Assembly: GCF_022414575.1 (NCBI RefSeq)
Contig: NZ_JADWYQ010000011.1
Span: forward strand, 76,700-140,699
Length of the DNA stretch: 64,000 bases
Source of the DNA: Streptomyces sp. MUM 178J
Lineage (GTDB): Bacteria > Actinomycetota > Actinomycetes > Streptomycetales > Streptomycetaceae
Direction: 5' to 3'
Shown here: positions 52,120 to 61,063 of the stretch, piece by piece
How the letters are laid out: the number at the start of each line of letters is the position of its first letter
Position numbering within the stretch: the first letter of the stretch is position 1
Notes under the pieces: model-generated
Databases searched by the model: none
What the model was told of the DNA's origin: nothing
Seen by the model: the letters and a program-made list of their open reading frames with translations, nothing else
Translations under genes and position numbers: made by a program

Positions 52120-54266
52120 ACACTCTCCTGTGGTTCGGACAGATGCAGTTGGGGGACGGAGCGGTCGGCGTCCGCCCAGGCCAGCACCGGACGGCCCGGA
52201 TACTCCGCGGGCCGGTGCACGGTTCTCGCGCGGTAGGAGCGCACCTCCTCCGGCAACTGCCGCGGAGCCACCGAGGTCATCCGCTCCACCGCGTCGGACG
52301 GCGGGCCCGACTCGCGGTCCCACACCACCACCGGAACCCCCATGACGAGACACACCTGCACGATCTCGTCGCGTACCCGCGGCGGTACGTCGACGGTGAC
52401 GCGGACCGTGTCCATGCGGTCGATCAACGCGCCGTAGATCTCGCGCGCACTCGCGGAAGCGTCGGTGAAGCGCAGCGACGCCCCTGTGTCGAGCTGGCTC
52501 CACCGCCGCCGCCAGTCGGGGAGGAAACGCTCGTTGCGGCGCAGGAGTTCCGGGCAGTGCACCACGATTGGATACTCCGCGCCCAGGACTCCCGGAACCA
52601 GGTCGTCAGGGCCAAAGCTCTCCCACTCGTCTATCGGCAGATTCAGCCCGGAACGGTCCACCAGCGCCTCGATCAGCGGGCGGCGGTCGTCCGGAGCGGA
52701 CCGGCACAGCGACTCCAGCAGCCTCAGCAGCTCCCTGGCCGCCTCCTTGCCGCTGTAGGTGGTGTCGCCGGCCGCCGACACCTGACGGGGCCCCGCCCCC
52801 TCGTCGCACCACACCCGCATTCGGAACCGCTCCGGCGACGCCCGCATCACATGAACCAACGCCCGCGGCGGCGCATGGCGACCTGAGCGCACGCGGGCCC
52901 ATTCGTCGGCGTCCGAGCGCCGTTCCGCAAGGGCTGCGCGGGGGATGCCGAGCCGCTCGGCGACTCCATCGCACCACAGGCGCAGCCGGGCACGCTGTGC
53001 CGAGTCGCAGAGCACGGCGAGGTACTCGATGACCCGCAGCAGCCCCGGCACGCGCGGCCCGCCTCCGGCGCGGCTGTCGCCCGGCAGACACTCCAACCGG
53101 TCCAGCAGCACTTCGGTCGCGGCGTCGGCCGGCAGCGCGGCGACCAGAGGCAGTGCCGCCCGTACCGCCTCGAGCAGCCGGTCCGGAACGGCCCGGGGCA
53201 CGGCGTCCAACAGGGTGCCCAACTTGCGGTGTTCGCGCGGCGAAAGCAGCCGCGGCACCTGCGAGAGCCTTCCCGCGGACAGCAACTGTGCCGTTGCGTC
53301 CGGGTCCTGGCGGCGCAGCGCCTCGGACAGCGCGGCCAATGCCCGTGCCTCGGTCACCAGCAGCGAAGCGAACTCCTCGGCGCTCGGGGCCGTACCGTCG
53401 TCGGCACAGCTCAGACCGCAGCGGTCCGCCACCGTCCGGCCGATGTCGGCCCTGAGCATGGGCGACGGAAACAGCGACTCGATCAGATCCGTGAGGACCG
53501 GCAGCGCCGGGTCGTCCGGGTCGCCCTCCGCGGCGTCGAACAGCGCCCCCGCCCCCGCGGCCCGCAGCTCCCGCTCCACGCGCTGCCAGGGGATGCTCCA
53601 GCTGCGCCGTGCGACGTCCTGTGTGCTGTACGGCAGGGGGCGTCCGGTGACCGGGTCGGCGGGCGGCATCAGATGCGAGGCGACCACTCCGACCACGGCG
53701 TCGTACGTGCCCGACCACAGAGGCCCGCCGCTGTAGGCGCGGCCGATCGGCATGCCGGTCGGCTCGCCGTCCACATAGCCGAACGTGCCGTCGCAGGAGG
53801 TGACCTGGACTCGCGCGTAGGAGCGACGAAGCGACGAGCCGTGCCAGGCGCGCAGCGTCTGCCCCTCTGCCATCGGATGCCACTGCGGCGGCGTCGACTC
53901 ACCGGACGCGCCTTCGAGGCGCAGCACCGCGAGATCGCCGAGCCACTCGGCGTCGGCTCCCAGGCGCACCTCCGGCGACCCGTCGAGGCGGCGCGGAGGA
54001 ATCCAGCAGACAGTGCGCGCTCGGTAGCGGCGGGCGCCGCTGGGCTCGTTGACGGAGACCGCGATCGTTTCCGCGCCGGGGCGACGGGGGTCGAACTGTT
54101 CCCTGCCCAGGGCGTCGTTCACGACATGTGCACAGGTCAGCAGTGCGTCCGTGGTGAGCAGCACGCCCGCCCCCGCCGCTCTGCCGTCACTGCGGGAGAG
54201 GACGGAGACGACGCAGAAGCGCGGGTCCGGCGGAGTGGACCGGTCCGCCGCGTGGAACCATCCCAT
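52116..54266 (-). CDS. trypsin-like serine protease with effector-associated and VMAP-C domains
   Basis: 716 residues. Residues 15-235 are a trypsin-fold protease with a complete triad: His47 (LLTCAHVVND), Asp111 (WLGDLAVLRL) and Ser179 (RAYSGGPLWSG). Residues about 255-325 are a helical effector-associated domain (LPVLTDLIESLFPSPMLRAD), EAD2-like. The remainder ends in a VMAP-C domain (LNLPIDEWESFGPDDL; EYPIVVHCPELLRR; DWRRRWSQL; MGVPVVVWDRE). No signal peptide, so it acts in the cytoplasm. In the proposed VMAP ternary systems this is the effector-bearing component, regulated by MoxR and vWA proteins. Confidence 0.85.
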   Translation of the reverse strand: MGWFHAADRSTPPDPRFCVVSVLSRSDGRAAGAGVLLTTDALLTCAHVVNDALGREQFDPRRPGAETIAVSVNEPSGARRYRARTVCWIPPRRLDGSPEVRLGADAEWLGDLAVLRLEGASGESTPPQWHPMAEGQTLRAWHGSSLRRSYARVQVTSCDGTFGYVDGEPTGMPIGRAYSGGPLWSGTYDAVVGVVASHLMPPADPVTGRPLPYSTQDVARRSWSIPWQRVERELRAAGAGALFDAAEGDPDDPALPVLTDLIESLFPSPMLRADIGRTVADRCGLSCADDGTAPSAEEFASLLVTEARALAALSEALRRQDPDATAQLLSAGRLSQVPRLLSPREHRKLGTLLDAVPRAVPDRLLEAVRAALPLVAALPADAATEVLLDRLECLPGDSRAGGGPRVPGLLRVIEYLAVLCDSAQRARLRLWCDGVAERLGIPRAALAERRSDADEWARVRSGRHAPPRALVHVMRASPERFRMRVWCDEGAGPRQVSAAGDTTYSGKEAARELLRLLESLCRSAPDDRRPLIEALVDRSGLNLPIDEWESFGPDDLVPGVLGAEYPIVVHCPELLRRNERFLPDWRRRWSQLDTGASLRFTDASASAREIYGALIDRMDTVRVTVDVPPRVRDEIVQVCLVMGVPVVVWDRESGPPSDAVERMTSVAPRQLPEEVRSYRARTVHRPAEYPGRPVLAWADADRSVPQLHLSEPQESV

Positions 54267-54270
54267 GGGT

Positions 54271-54711
54271 TCAGTCCGCGGATCTGCCGGGGGCGGGCGC
54301 GGGCTGCCAGGTCGCCGAGACGGTGATGTGGGCCTGTCCGCTGCCCCCGACGATGCCCAGCTTGAGATCGTGGCCCACCTGGACGCCGAAGGTGACGTTC
54401 ACCTCCTGGGGAGGCGCGTCCGATGCCACGACCGCGTCGTGAACCTCCTGAAGCAGCGGGCCCAGCGGTCGCAGGGCCGAGCGCAGAGTGTCCACCGCGA
54501 ACGCCGCCGCCCCGCGGCCGCGGGAGACCGGGACGCTCCGTCCCATTCCGTCGGGCAGATCCTCGTCGGCCGGATTGTCGTCGGCCAGATTGTCGGCACC
54601 GGCCGGATGGGTGTCCCCGGCCGGATGGGCGAGCGTTCCCGGTGTGGCGGCGGTTGCCTCGAAGCGTACGGACGTCCCGTCGGCGAGTTCCAGCTCAGTG
54701 AAGGTCGGCAC
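54271..54711 (-). CDS. Trypco1 (trypsin co-occurring domain 1) protein
   Basis: 146 residues. The N-terminal strand pair (TFTELELADGTSVRFEATA) and the C-terminal FAVDTLRSALRPLGPLLQEV, QEVNVTFGVQVGHDLKLGIV and GSGQAHITVSATW match the Trypco1 pattern (also annotated CU044_2847 family). The middle is an Asp/Ala/Pro-rich linker. Such proteins accompany conflict-system trypsins and may inhibit, recruit or be cleaved by them. The protease gene starts 4 bp after its stop. The GTG at 54711 has GGGAG almost adjoining it; a TTG further upstream is the alternative start. Confidence 0.8.
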   Translation of the reverse strand: MPTFTELELADGTSVRFEATAATPGTLAHPAGDTHPAGADNLADDNPADEDLPDGMGRSVPVSRGRGAAAFAVDTLRSALRPLGPLLQEVHDAVVASDAPPQEVNVTFGVQVGHDLKLGIVGGSGQAHITVSATWQPAPAPGRSAD

Positions 54712-54740
54712 GCTCCCATTGTGCCGATCACCGGCCAACG

Positions 54741-54755
54741 CCGTTGCGATAACGG
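54741..54755. promoter_or_regulatory. palindrome CCGTT-N5-AACGG upstream of the Trypco1 operon
   Basis: A 5-bp inverted repeat sits 30 bp upstream of the first gene of the conflict-type operon, in the only sizeable gap (95 bp) before it. It may mark the operon promoter. The evidence is weak because the arms are short. Confidence 0.35.
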
Positions 54756-54806
54756 TGAATTCAGGAGTCGGCGGACGTCCCGCGGCTCCCAGCCCGCCGG
54801 ATCGGG

Positions 54807-57329
54807 TCAGAGCTGGCCGACGTCGGTGACCCGGACCACGGCCCGGCCCTCCTCGTCGGAGGCCGCCAGATCGACTTCCGCGCTGATGCCCCAGTCGTGA
54901 TCGCCGTTCGGGTCGGCGAAGGTCTGCCGGACGCGCCACAGGCCGTGGGCCGCGTTCTCACCGTCTTCCTCGATGGACAGCAGCTTCGGTCCGCGGGCGT
55001 CGGGGCCGGTGCCCAGATCGTCGTACTCCTCCCAGTACGCGTCCATGGCCTCGCCCCACGCCTCCTCGTCCCACCCGGACTCGGCGTCCATCCGGCCCAG
55101 CTCCGCGACCTGGTCAAGCGCCGCCAGCTCCACCCGGCGGAACATGGCGTTGCGCACCAGCACCCGGAAGGCGCGCGCGTTGGAGGTGACCGGCCTGACC
55201 TGGTCGGCCTTCTCCTGGGCCTCCTCGGCGGTCTCCACCTCCGGGTTGGCGAGCTGCTCCCACTCGTCCAGCAGGCTGGAGTCGACCTGGCGGACCATCT
55301 CGCCCAGCCAGGCGATCAGGTCTTCCAGGTCCTCGGTCTTCAGATCGTCCGGAATCGTGTGGTCCAGGGCCTTGTAGGCGGAGGCGAGATAGCGCAGCAC
55401 GATGCCCTCGGTGCGGGCCAGCTCGTAGAACGAGGTGAACTCGGTGAAGGACAGCGCGCGTTCGTACATGTCCCGGATGACCGACTTGGGGGAGACCGGG
55501 TGGTCGCCGACCCACGGATGCGACTTCCGGTAGAGGTTGTAGGAGTGCCACAGCAGCTCTTCCAGCGGCTTGGGGTACGAGACGTCCTGGAGCCGGTCCA
55601 TCCGCTCCTCGTACTCCACCCCGTCGGCCTTCATCGCGGCGACCGCCTCGCCGCGCGCCTTGTTCTGCTGGGCGGCCAGGATCTGCCGCGGGTCGTCCAG
55701 CGTCGACTCCACGACCGACACCATGTCCAGCGCGTACGACGGCGAGTCGGCGTCCAGCAGCTCGAAGGCGGCGAGGGCGAAGGTGGACAGCGCCTGGTTG
55801 AGGGCGAAGTCCTCCTGGAAGTCGACCGTCAGACGGACGATCCGGCCCTGCGGGTCGGGGGCGTCGAGCCGCTCCACGATCCCGCCGTCCAGCAGCGAGC
55901 GGTAGATGGCGATCGCCCGGCGGATATGGCGCAGCTGCTGCTTGCGCGGCTCGTGGTTGTCCTCCAGCAGTGTGCGCATCGCCTCGAAGGCGTTGCCCGG
56001 GCGGGCGATCACCGACAGCAGCATGGCGTGGGTGACCTTGAAGCGCGAGGTCAGCGGTTCCGGATCGGAGGCGATCAGCTTCTCGAAGGTGTTCTGCGAC
56101 CAGGCGACAAAGCCCTCAGGGGCCTTCTTGCGGACCACTTTCCGCTTCTTCTTGGGATCGTCGCCCGCCTTCGCCAGCGCCTTCTCGTTCTCGATGACGT
56201 GCTCGGGCGCCTGGGCGACGACAAAGCCCGACGTGTCGAATCCGGCTCGGCCCGCACGGCCCGCGATCTGGTGGAACTCACGGGAGCGGAGGGTGCGGAC
56301 GCGACTGCCGTCGTACTTGGTCAGCGCCGTGAACAGCACCGTGCGGATGGGGACGTTCACGCCGACGCCGAGGGTGTCGGTGCCGCAGATCACCTTGAGC
56401 AGGCCCGCCTGGGCGAGCTTCTCGACGAGGCGACGGTACTTGGGCAGCATGCCCGCGTGGTGCACCCCGATCCCATGGCGTACGTACCGGGAGAGGTTCC
56501 GGCCGAACTTGGTGGTGAAGCGGAAGTTGCCGATCAGCTCGGCGATCCGGTCCTTCTCCTCGCGGGTGCACATGTTGATGCTCATCAGCGACTGCGCCCG
56601 CTCGACCGCCTGGGCCTGGGTGAAGTGCACGATGTACACCGGCGCCTGCCTGGTGTCCAGCAGCTCGGTGAGCGTCTCGGTGATCGGCGTCGTGCGGTAC
56701 TCGTACGAGAGCGGCACCGGGCGGGTCGCCGAGCGCACCACCGCCGTCTCCCGGCCGGTGCGGCGCGTCAGATCCTTCTCGAACATCGAGACGTCGCCGA
56801 GCGTCGCCGACATCAGCACGAACTGCGCCTGGGGGAGTTCCAGCAGCGGGATCTGCCAGGCCCAGCCGCGGTCCGGCTCCGCGTAGAAGTGGAACTCGTC
56901 CATCACCACCTGGCCGATGTCCGCGTCCTTGCCGTCGCGCAGCGCGATCGAGGCCAGCACCTCGGCGGTGCAGCAGATCACCGGGGCGTCCGCGTTGACG
57001 GACGCGTCGCCGGTCAGCATGCCGACGTTCTCCGTGCCGAAGAGCTTGCACAGGTCGAAGAACTTCTCCGACACCAGCGCCTTGATCGGGGCGGTGTAGA
57101 AGGTCACCTCGTCACGGGCCAGCGCCGCGAAGTGCGCCCCTGCCGCCACCAGGCTCTTTCCGGAACCGGTGGGGGTGGAGAGGATCACGTTGGCCCCGGA
57201 GACCACCTCGATCAGCGCCTCCTCCTGAGCCGGGTAGAGAGAGATGCCCCGGCCTGAAGCCCATGAGGTGAAGGCCTCGAAGAGGGCATCGGGGTCGGCG
57301 TCTGGCGGCAGCTGATCGATAAGGGTCAC
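54807..57329 (-). CDS. DEAD/DEAH-box RNA helicase (Ski2-like, DUF3516 type)
   Basis: 840 residues from a GTG at 57329. Walker A STPTGSGKSLVAAGAH, motif II MDEFHFYAEPDRGWAW, motif III LMSATLGDV, motif VI FHQIAGRAGRAGFD. The long C-terminal region (from about residue 400, including KKKRKVVRKKAPEGFVAW) is conserved in actinobacterial relatives. It probably unwinds RNA in turnover or ribosome metabolism. It lies 95 bp upstream of the Trypco1 gene on the same strand, so read-through is possible, but it looks like a housekeeping gene rather than part of that system. Confidence 0.9.
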   Translation of the reverse strand: MTLIDQLPPDADPDALFEAFTSWASGRGISLYPAQEEALIEVVSGANVILSTPTGSGKSLVAAGAHFAALARDEVTFYTAPIKALVSEKFFDLCKLFGTENVGMLTGDASVNADAPVICCTAEVLASIALRDGKDADIGQVVMDEFHFYAEPDRGWAWQIPLLELPQAQFVLMSATLGDVSMFEKDLTRRTGRETAVVRSATRPVPLSYEYRTTPITETLTELLDTRQAPVYIVHFTQAQAVERAQSLMSINMCTREEKDRIAELIGNFRFTTKFGRNLSRYVRHGIGVHHAGMLPKYRRLVEKLAQAGLLKVICGTDTLGVGVNVPIRTVLFTALTKYDGSRVRTLRSREFHQIAGRAGRAGFDTSGFVVAQAPEHVIENEKALAKAGDDPKKKRKVVRKKAPEGFVAWSQNTFEKLIASDPEPLTSRFKVTHAMLLSVIARPGNAFEAMRTLLEDNHEPRKQQLRHIRRAIAIYRSLLDGGIVERLDAPDPQGRIVRLTVDFQEDFALNQALSTFALAAFELLDADSPSYALDMVSVVESTLDDPRQILAAQQNKARGEAVAAMKADGVEYEERMDRLQDVSYPKPLEELLWHSYNLYRKSHPWVGDHPVSPKSVIRDMYERALSFTEFTSFYELARTEGIVLRYLASAYKALDHTIPDDLKTEDLEDLIAWLGEMVRQVDSSLLDEWEQLANPEVETAEEAQEKADQVRPVTSNARAFRVLVRNAMFRRVELAALDQVAELGRMDAESGWDEEAWGEAMDAYWEEYDDLGTGPDARGPKLLSIEEDGENAAHGLWRVRQTFADPNGDHDWGISAEVDLAASDEEGRAVVRVTDVGQL

Positions 57330-57462
57330 GCCCCCATCTTGCCTGTCCCACCCCGGGATGCGGGAACCGGTCGTCGGCCAGAAGATCACGCACGGTACGC
57401 TCCCGTGTCGACCGGCCCGTCAACTGGGCGGGACCACAACAACACTGGGGCGGGAACAGCAC

Positions 57463-58254
57463 ATGATGGGACCGGCGCACTCTCTGTCCGGGGCGGCCGC
57501 CTGGCTGGGGGTCGGCGCGGCCGTCGCGGCGGCGGGGCATCCGATGCCGTGGCCGGTGCTCGTCGTCGGCGCGCTGATCTGCGCGGGCGCGGCGCTCGCG
57601 CCGGACCTCGACCACAAGGCGGCGACGATCTCCCGGGCCTTCGGACCCGTCTCCCGCCGGCTGTGCGAGGTCGTCGACAAGCTCTCGTACGCCGTCTACA
57701 AGGCCACGAGGAAGCCCGGCGACCCGCGCAGGACCGGCGGACACCGCACTCTGACGCACACCTGGCTGTGGGCCGTGCTGATCGGCGCGGGCGCCTCGGC
57801 CGTCGCGGTCACCGGAGGCCGCTGGGCGGTCCTCGCGATCCTCTTCGTCCATCTGGTGCTGGCCGTGGAGGGCCTGCTGTGGCGCGCCGCACGGGTCTCC
57901 AGCGACGTCCTGGTGTGGCTGCTGGGCGCGACCAGCGCATGGATCCTGGCCGGCGTGCTGGACAAGCCGGGCAACGGCGCGGACTGGCTGTTCACCGCGC
58001 CCGGCCAGGAGTACCTCTGGCTCGGCCTTCCGATCATCCTCGGCGCCCTGGTCCATGACATCGGCGACGCCCTCACCGTCTCCGGCTGCCCCGTCCTGTG
58101 GCCGATCCCCGTCGGCAACAAGCGCTGGTACCCGGTCGGCCCGCCGAAGGCGATGCGCTTCCGCGCGGGCAGCTGGGTCGAGCTCAAGGTCCTTATGCCG
58201 GTGTTCATGCTCCTGGGCGGAGTGGGCGGAGCGGCAGCGCTGAACTTCATCTAG
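57463..58254 (+). CDS. membrane-bound metal-dependent hydrolase (YdjM/LexA-induced type)
   Basis: 263 residues. The N-terminal GPAHSLSGAAAWLGV, then LAPDLDHKAATISRAFG and GGHRTLTHTWLWAVLIGAG give the His/Asp metal motifs of the DUF457/YdjM family. Five or so membrane helices follow, with HDIGDALTVSGCPVLWPIP near the end. Biological substrate unknown. ATGs at 57463 and 57466 are adjacent. Divergent from the helicase gene. Confidence 0.85.
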   Translation: MMGPAHSLSGAAAWLGVGAAVAAAGHPMPWPVLVVGALICAGAALAPDLDHKAATISRAFGPVSRRLCEVVDKLSYAVYKATRKPGDPRRTGGHRTLTHTWLWAVLIGAGASAVAVTGGRWAVLAILFVHLVLAVEGLLWRAARVSSDVLVWLLGATSAWILAGVLDKPGNGADWLFTAPGQEYLWLGLPIILGALVHDIGDALTVSGCPVLWPIPVGNKRWYPVGPPKAMRFRAGSWVELKVLMPVFMLLGGVGGAAALNFI

Positions 58255-58614
58255 AGCGCCCCTCCCGGCAGGCTTTGCCCTGTCGCGCCGCCCTGCACGC
58301 TCCCCCACGGCCTCCGGCGTGGGCGGGACCCCCCACCCCCTTGGGCCCTGCGGGCCCGGGCGGCGCCCCCGCGCTGCGTCGGCCGAAAGCCCGATCAGCT
58401 CCGCTGTGAGGGCCGGACGTCTTGGGATCTCCCCGCAGCCCTTCGGGCGCGGGGGCGCCCCCGGCGCCGGACGACGCTCCTTGACGGGCAAACATTGCCC
58501 GTCGCGGCACTACCTGGGCGATCTCATGGACCCTCGCGGGTCCCGCCGTGCCCGCCCCGCCCCCGCCCTGTCCGGGTCACCGGCGCACCGCCGCTGAGGC
58601 GTCGTCAGCCTCCG
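58255..58614. other. 360-bp non-coding region with a stem-loop
   Basis: Between the convergent hydrolase and MarR genes. It contains a perfect 9-bp stem GACGGGCAA/TTGCCCGTC (58483-58503, 3-nt loop), suited to termination, and several GC-rich runs. Open frames here lack ribosome-binding sites and family resemblance. Confidence 0.6.
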
Positions 58615-59064
58615 TCAGCAACGGCCCGGATGCGGCCCGTCGACCAGGGTGGAGAGCAGCCCGCCGAGGGTCGCGCGCTCCTCGGCGGTCAGCGGGGCCA
58701 GGATGTCCTCCGCCGCCGCGCGGCGCGCGCTGCGCAGTGCCCGGAGCACGGCGCGCCCGGCGTCGGTGAGCTCGATGCGGATCACCCTGCGGTTGTCGGG
58801 GTCCGGCGCCCGGCGCACGCAGCCGCTCGCCTCCAGGCCGTCGACGAGGCTGGTGATCGCACGGGGGACCACCTCGAGGCGTTCGGCGAGATCGGCCATC
58901 CGCGGGGGCCGGTCGTAGTGCGCGACGGTGCGCAGCAGGCGCGACTGGGCGGGGGTGATGGCGACGTCGGCCGACTCCAGCTGCCTCTTCTGACTGCGGT
59001 GGAGCCGGCGCGTCAGCCGCAGCAGCTGCTCGGCCAGCAGACCGTCGGGGTCGGGGGCGCTCAT
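58615..59064 (-). CDS. MarR-family transcriptional regulator
   Basis: 149 residues. Winged helix with ITPAQSRLLRTVAHYDRPPR, MADLAERLEVVPRAITSLVD and the wing RAPDPDNRRVIRIELTDAGR. Divergent from an ABC exporter gene; a 29-bp perfect palindrome between them is the obvious operator, so the protein likely represses both and is released by a compound the exporter handles. Confidence 0.92.
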   Translation of the reverse strand: MSAPDPDGLLAEQLLRLTRRLHRSQKRQLESADVAITPAQSRLLRTVAHYDRPPRMADLAERLEVVPRAITSLVDGLEASGCVRRAPDPDNRRVIRIELTDAGRAVLRALRSARRAAAEDILAPLTAEERATLGGLLSTLVDGPHPGRC

Positions 59065-59086
59065 ACGGGAACACTATCAGGACTCG

Positions 59087-59115
59087 GCTCATTGTGAAGC
59101 TAGGTAACAATGAGC
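59087..59115. promoter_or_regulatory. MarR operator GCTCATTGT-N11-ACAATGAGC
   Basis: Perfect 9-bp arms separated by 11 bp in the 108-bp divergent region. The size and TTGT/ACAA half-sites are typical of MarR dimers. The position covers the probable promoters of both genes. Confidence 0.85.
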
Positions 59116-59172
59116 TATGGTCTCGATGGCGCGCTCCGGTCGTGTGCCGCCTCCGACCCCGCAAAGGAGCCC

Positions 59173-60999
59173 ATGCATCCCGAACCCGACTCCTGGACGC
59201 CCCCGCCGAAGGAGGCCGGGGAGCCGCCCGCCGACGTGCGGCGGATCCTGCGTCTGTTCCGCCCCTATCGCGGTCGGCTCGCCGTCGTCGTGCTGCTCGT
59301 CGCCGCGGCCTCGCTCGTGTCCGTCGCCTCGCCGTTCCTGCTGCGCGAGATCCTCGACACCGCCATCCCGGAGGGCCGTACCGGTCTGCTCAGCCTGCTC
59401 GCGCTGGGCATGGTCCTCACGGCGGTGATGAACAGCGTCTTCGGAGTGCTCCAGACGCTGATCTCCACCACCGTCGGCCAGCGCGTCATGCACGACCTGC
59501 GCACCGCCGTCTACGCCCGGCTGCAGCGCATGCCGCTGGCCTTCTTCACCAGGACCAGGACAGGCGAGGTCCAGTCCCGCATCGCCAACGACATCGGCGG
59601 CATGCAGGCGACGGTCACCTCGACAGCCACCTCCCTGGTCTCCAATCTCACCGCCGTGGTCGCCACCGTCGTCGCGATGCTCGCCCTGGACTGGCGGCTG
59701 ACGGCCGTGTCGCTGCTGCTCCTGCCGGTGTTCGTCGCCATCAGCCGGCGCGTCGGCCGGGAGCGCAAGAAGATCACCACCCAGCGGCAGAAGCAGATGG
59801 CCGCCATGGCCGCCACGGTCACCGAGTCGCTCTCCGTCAGCGGCATCCTGCTCGGCCGCACCATGGGCCGCGCCGACTCGCTGACCGCCTCCTTCGCTGC
59901 CGAGTCCGACCGGCTCGTCGACCTCGAGGTCCGCTCCAGCATGGCGGGCCGCTGGCGGATGGCCACGATCGGCATCGTCATGGCCGCCATGCCCGCCGTC
60001 GTCTACTGGGCGGCGGGACTCGCGCTGCGGACCGGCGGGCCCGCGATCTCCCTCGGCACCCTGGTCGCCTTCGTCTCGCTGCAGCAGGGGCTGTTCCGGC
60101 CGGCGGTGAGCCTGCTCTCCACCGGCGTGCAGATGCAGACCTCGCTCGCCCTGTTCCAGCGGATCTTCGAATATCTGGACCTGCCGGTCGAGATCAGCGA
60201 ACGGGAACGACCGGTGCGGCTCGACAAGATCCTCGGCGAAGTGCGCTTCGAAGGAGTGGGCTTCGCCTATGACGCCGCCCAGCCGCGCCCCACACTGGAC
60301 GGGATCGACATCGCAGTCCCCGCCGGCGCCTCCCTGGCGGTCGTCGGCCCCACCGGCTCGGGCAAGACCACCCTCAGCTATCTGGTGCCCCGGCTGTACG
60401 ACGTCACCTCGGGCCGCGTCACCCTCGACGGAGTCGATGTACGCGACCTCGACTTCGACACCCTCGCCCGGGCCGTCGGAGTGGTCTCCCAGGAGACCTA
60501 CCTCTTCCATGCCTCCGTGGCCGAGAACCTCCGCTTCGCCAAGCCCGACGCGAGCGACGAGGAGATCGTTGCGGCCGCCCGGGCCGCGCAGATCCACGAC
60601 CACATCATGTCCCTGCCCGACGGCTACGACACCCTGGTCGGCGAGCGAGGCTACCGCTTCTCCGGGGGCGAGAAGCAGCGTCTGGCGATCGCCCGCACCA
60701 TCCTGCGCGACCCGCCCGTGCTGATCCTCGACGAGGCGACCAGCGCTCTCGACACCCGCACCGAACACGCCGTGCAGCAAGCCGTCGACGCGCTCTCCGC
60801 CGGCCGTACCACGATCACCATCGCCCACCGGCTGTCCACCGTCCGCGATGCCGACCAGATCGCCGTCCTCGACGGCGGACGGGTGGCGGAGCGGGGCAGC
60901 CATCAGGAACTCCTCAAGCGGGACGGCCGCTATGCGTCCCTGCTGCGCAGGGACGCCCGGGTGGCGCCCGCCGCCCCGTTGCTTCCTGAAGCCGGGTGA
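59173..60999 (+). CDS. ABC transporter, fused permease and ATPase (multidrug exporter type)
   Basis: 608 residues: a six-helix type I exporter membrane domain (about 30-320) and a nucleotide-binding domain (345-590). Walker A GPTGSGKTTLSYL, Q-loop VVSQETYLF, signature FSGGEKQRLAIAR, Walker B VLILDEATSALD and the switch His in IAHRLSTV. A homodimeric half-transporter for lipids or drugs. AAAGGAG precedes the ATG at 59173; upstream in-frame codons overlap the MarR operator and are rejected. Confidence 0.93.
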   Translation: MHPEPDSWTPPPKEAGEPPADVRRILRLFRPYRGRLAVVVLLVAAASLVSVASPFLLREILDTAIPEGRTGLLSLLALGMVLTAVMNSVFGVLQTLISTTVGQRVMHDLRTAVYARLQRMPLAFFTRTRTGEVQSRIANDIGGMQATVTSTATSLVSNLTAVVATVVAMLALDWRLTAVSLLLLPVFVAISRRVGRERKKITTQRQKQMAAMAATVTESLSVSGILLGRTMGRADSLTASFAAESDRLVDLEVRSSMAGRWRMATIGIVMAAMPAVVYWAAGLALRTGGPAISLGTLVAFVSLQQGLFRPAVSLLSTGVQMQTSLALFQRIFEYLDLPVEISERERPVRLDKILGEVRFEGVGFAYDAAQPRPTLDGIDIAVPAGASLAVVGPTGSGKTTLSYLVPRLYDVTSGRVTLDGVDVRDLDFDTLARAVGVVSQETYLFHASVAENLRFAKPDASDEEIVAAARAAQIHDHIMSLPDGYDTLVGERGYRFSGGEKQRLAIARTILRDPPVLILDEATSALDTRTEHAVQQAVDALSAGRTTITIAHRLSTVRDADQIAVLDGGRVAERGSHQELLKRDGRYASLLRRDARVAPAAPLLPEAG

Positions 61000-61063
61000 G
61001 GGCCGCGGGTGCGCCGCGCGCCGGGTGCCGCGATCGCGTGCGCCGGGCGGTTAGCGTGCCCCC

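Noticed and set aside
54897..57257. 786-codon plus-strand open frame antisense to the helicase
   Set aside because: A mirror of the helicase coding strand; no ribosome-binding site and no recognisable domain.
54807..57329. Helicase as a fifth member of the conflict operon
   Set aside because: A 95-bp gap separates it and it looks like the conserved actinobacterial housekeeping helicase; co-transcription cannot be excluded.
58247..58510. 87-codon minus-strand frame in the non-coding gap
   Set aside because: Product is Gly/Ala/Arg/Pro-rich low complexity without a ribosome-binding site; likely spurious.
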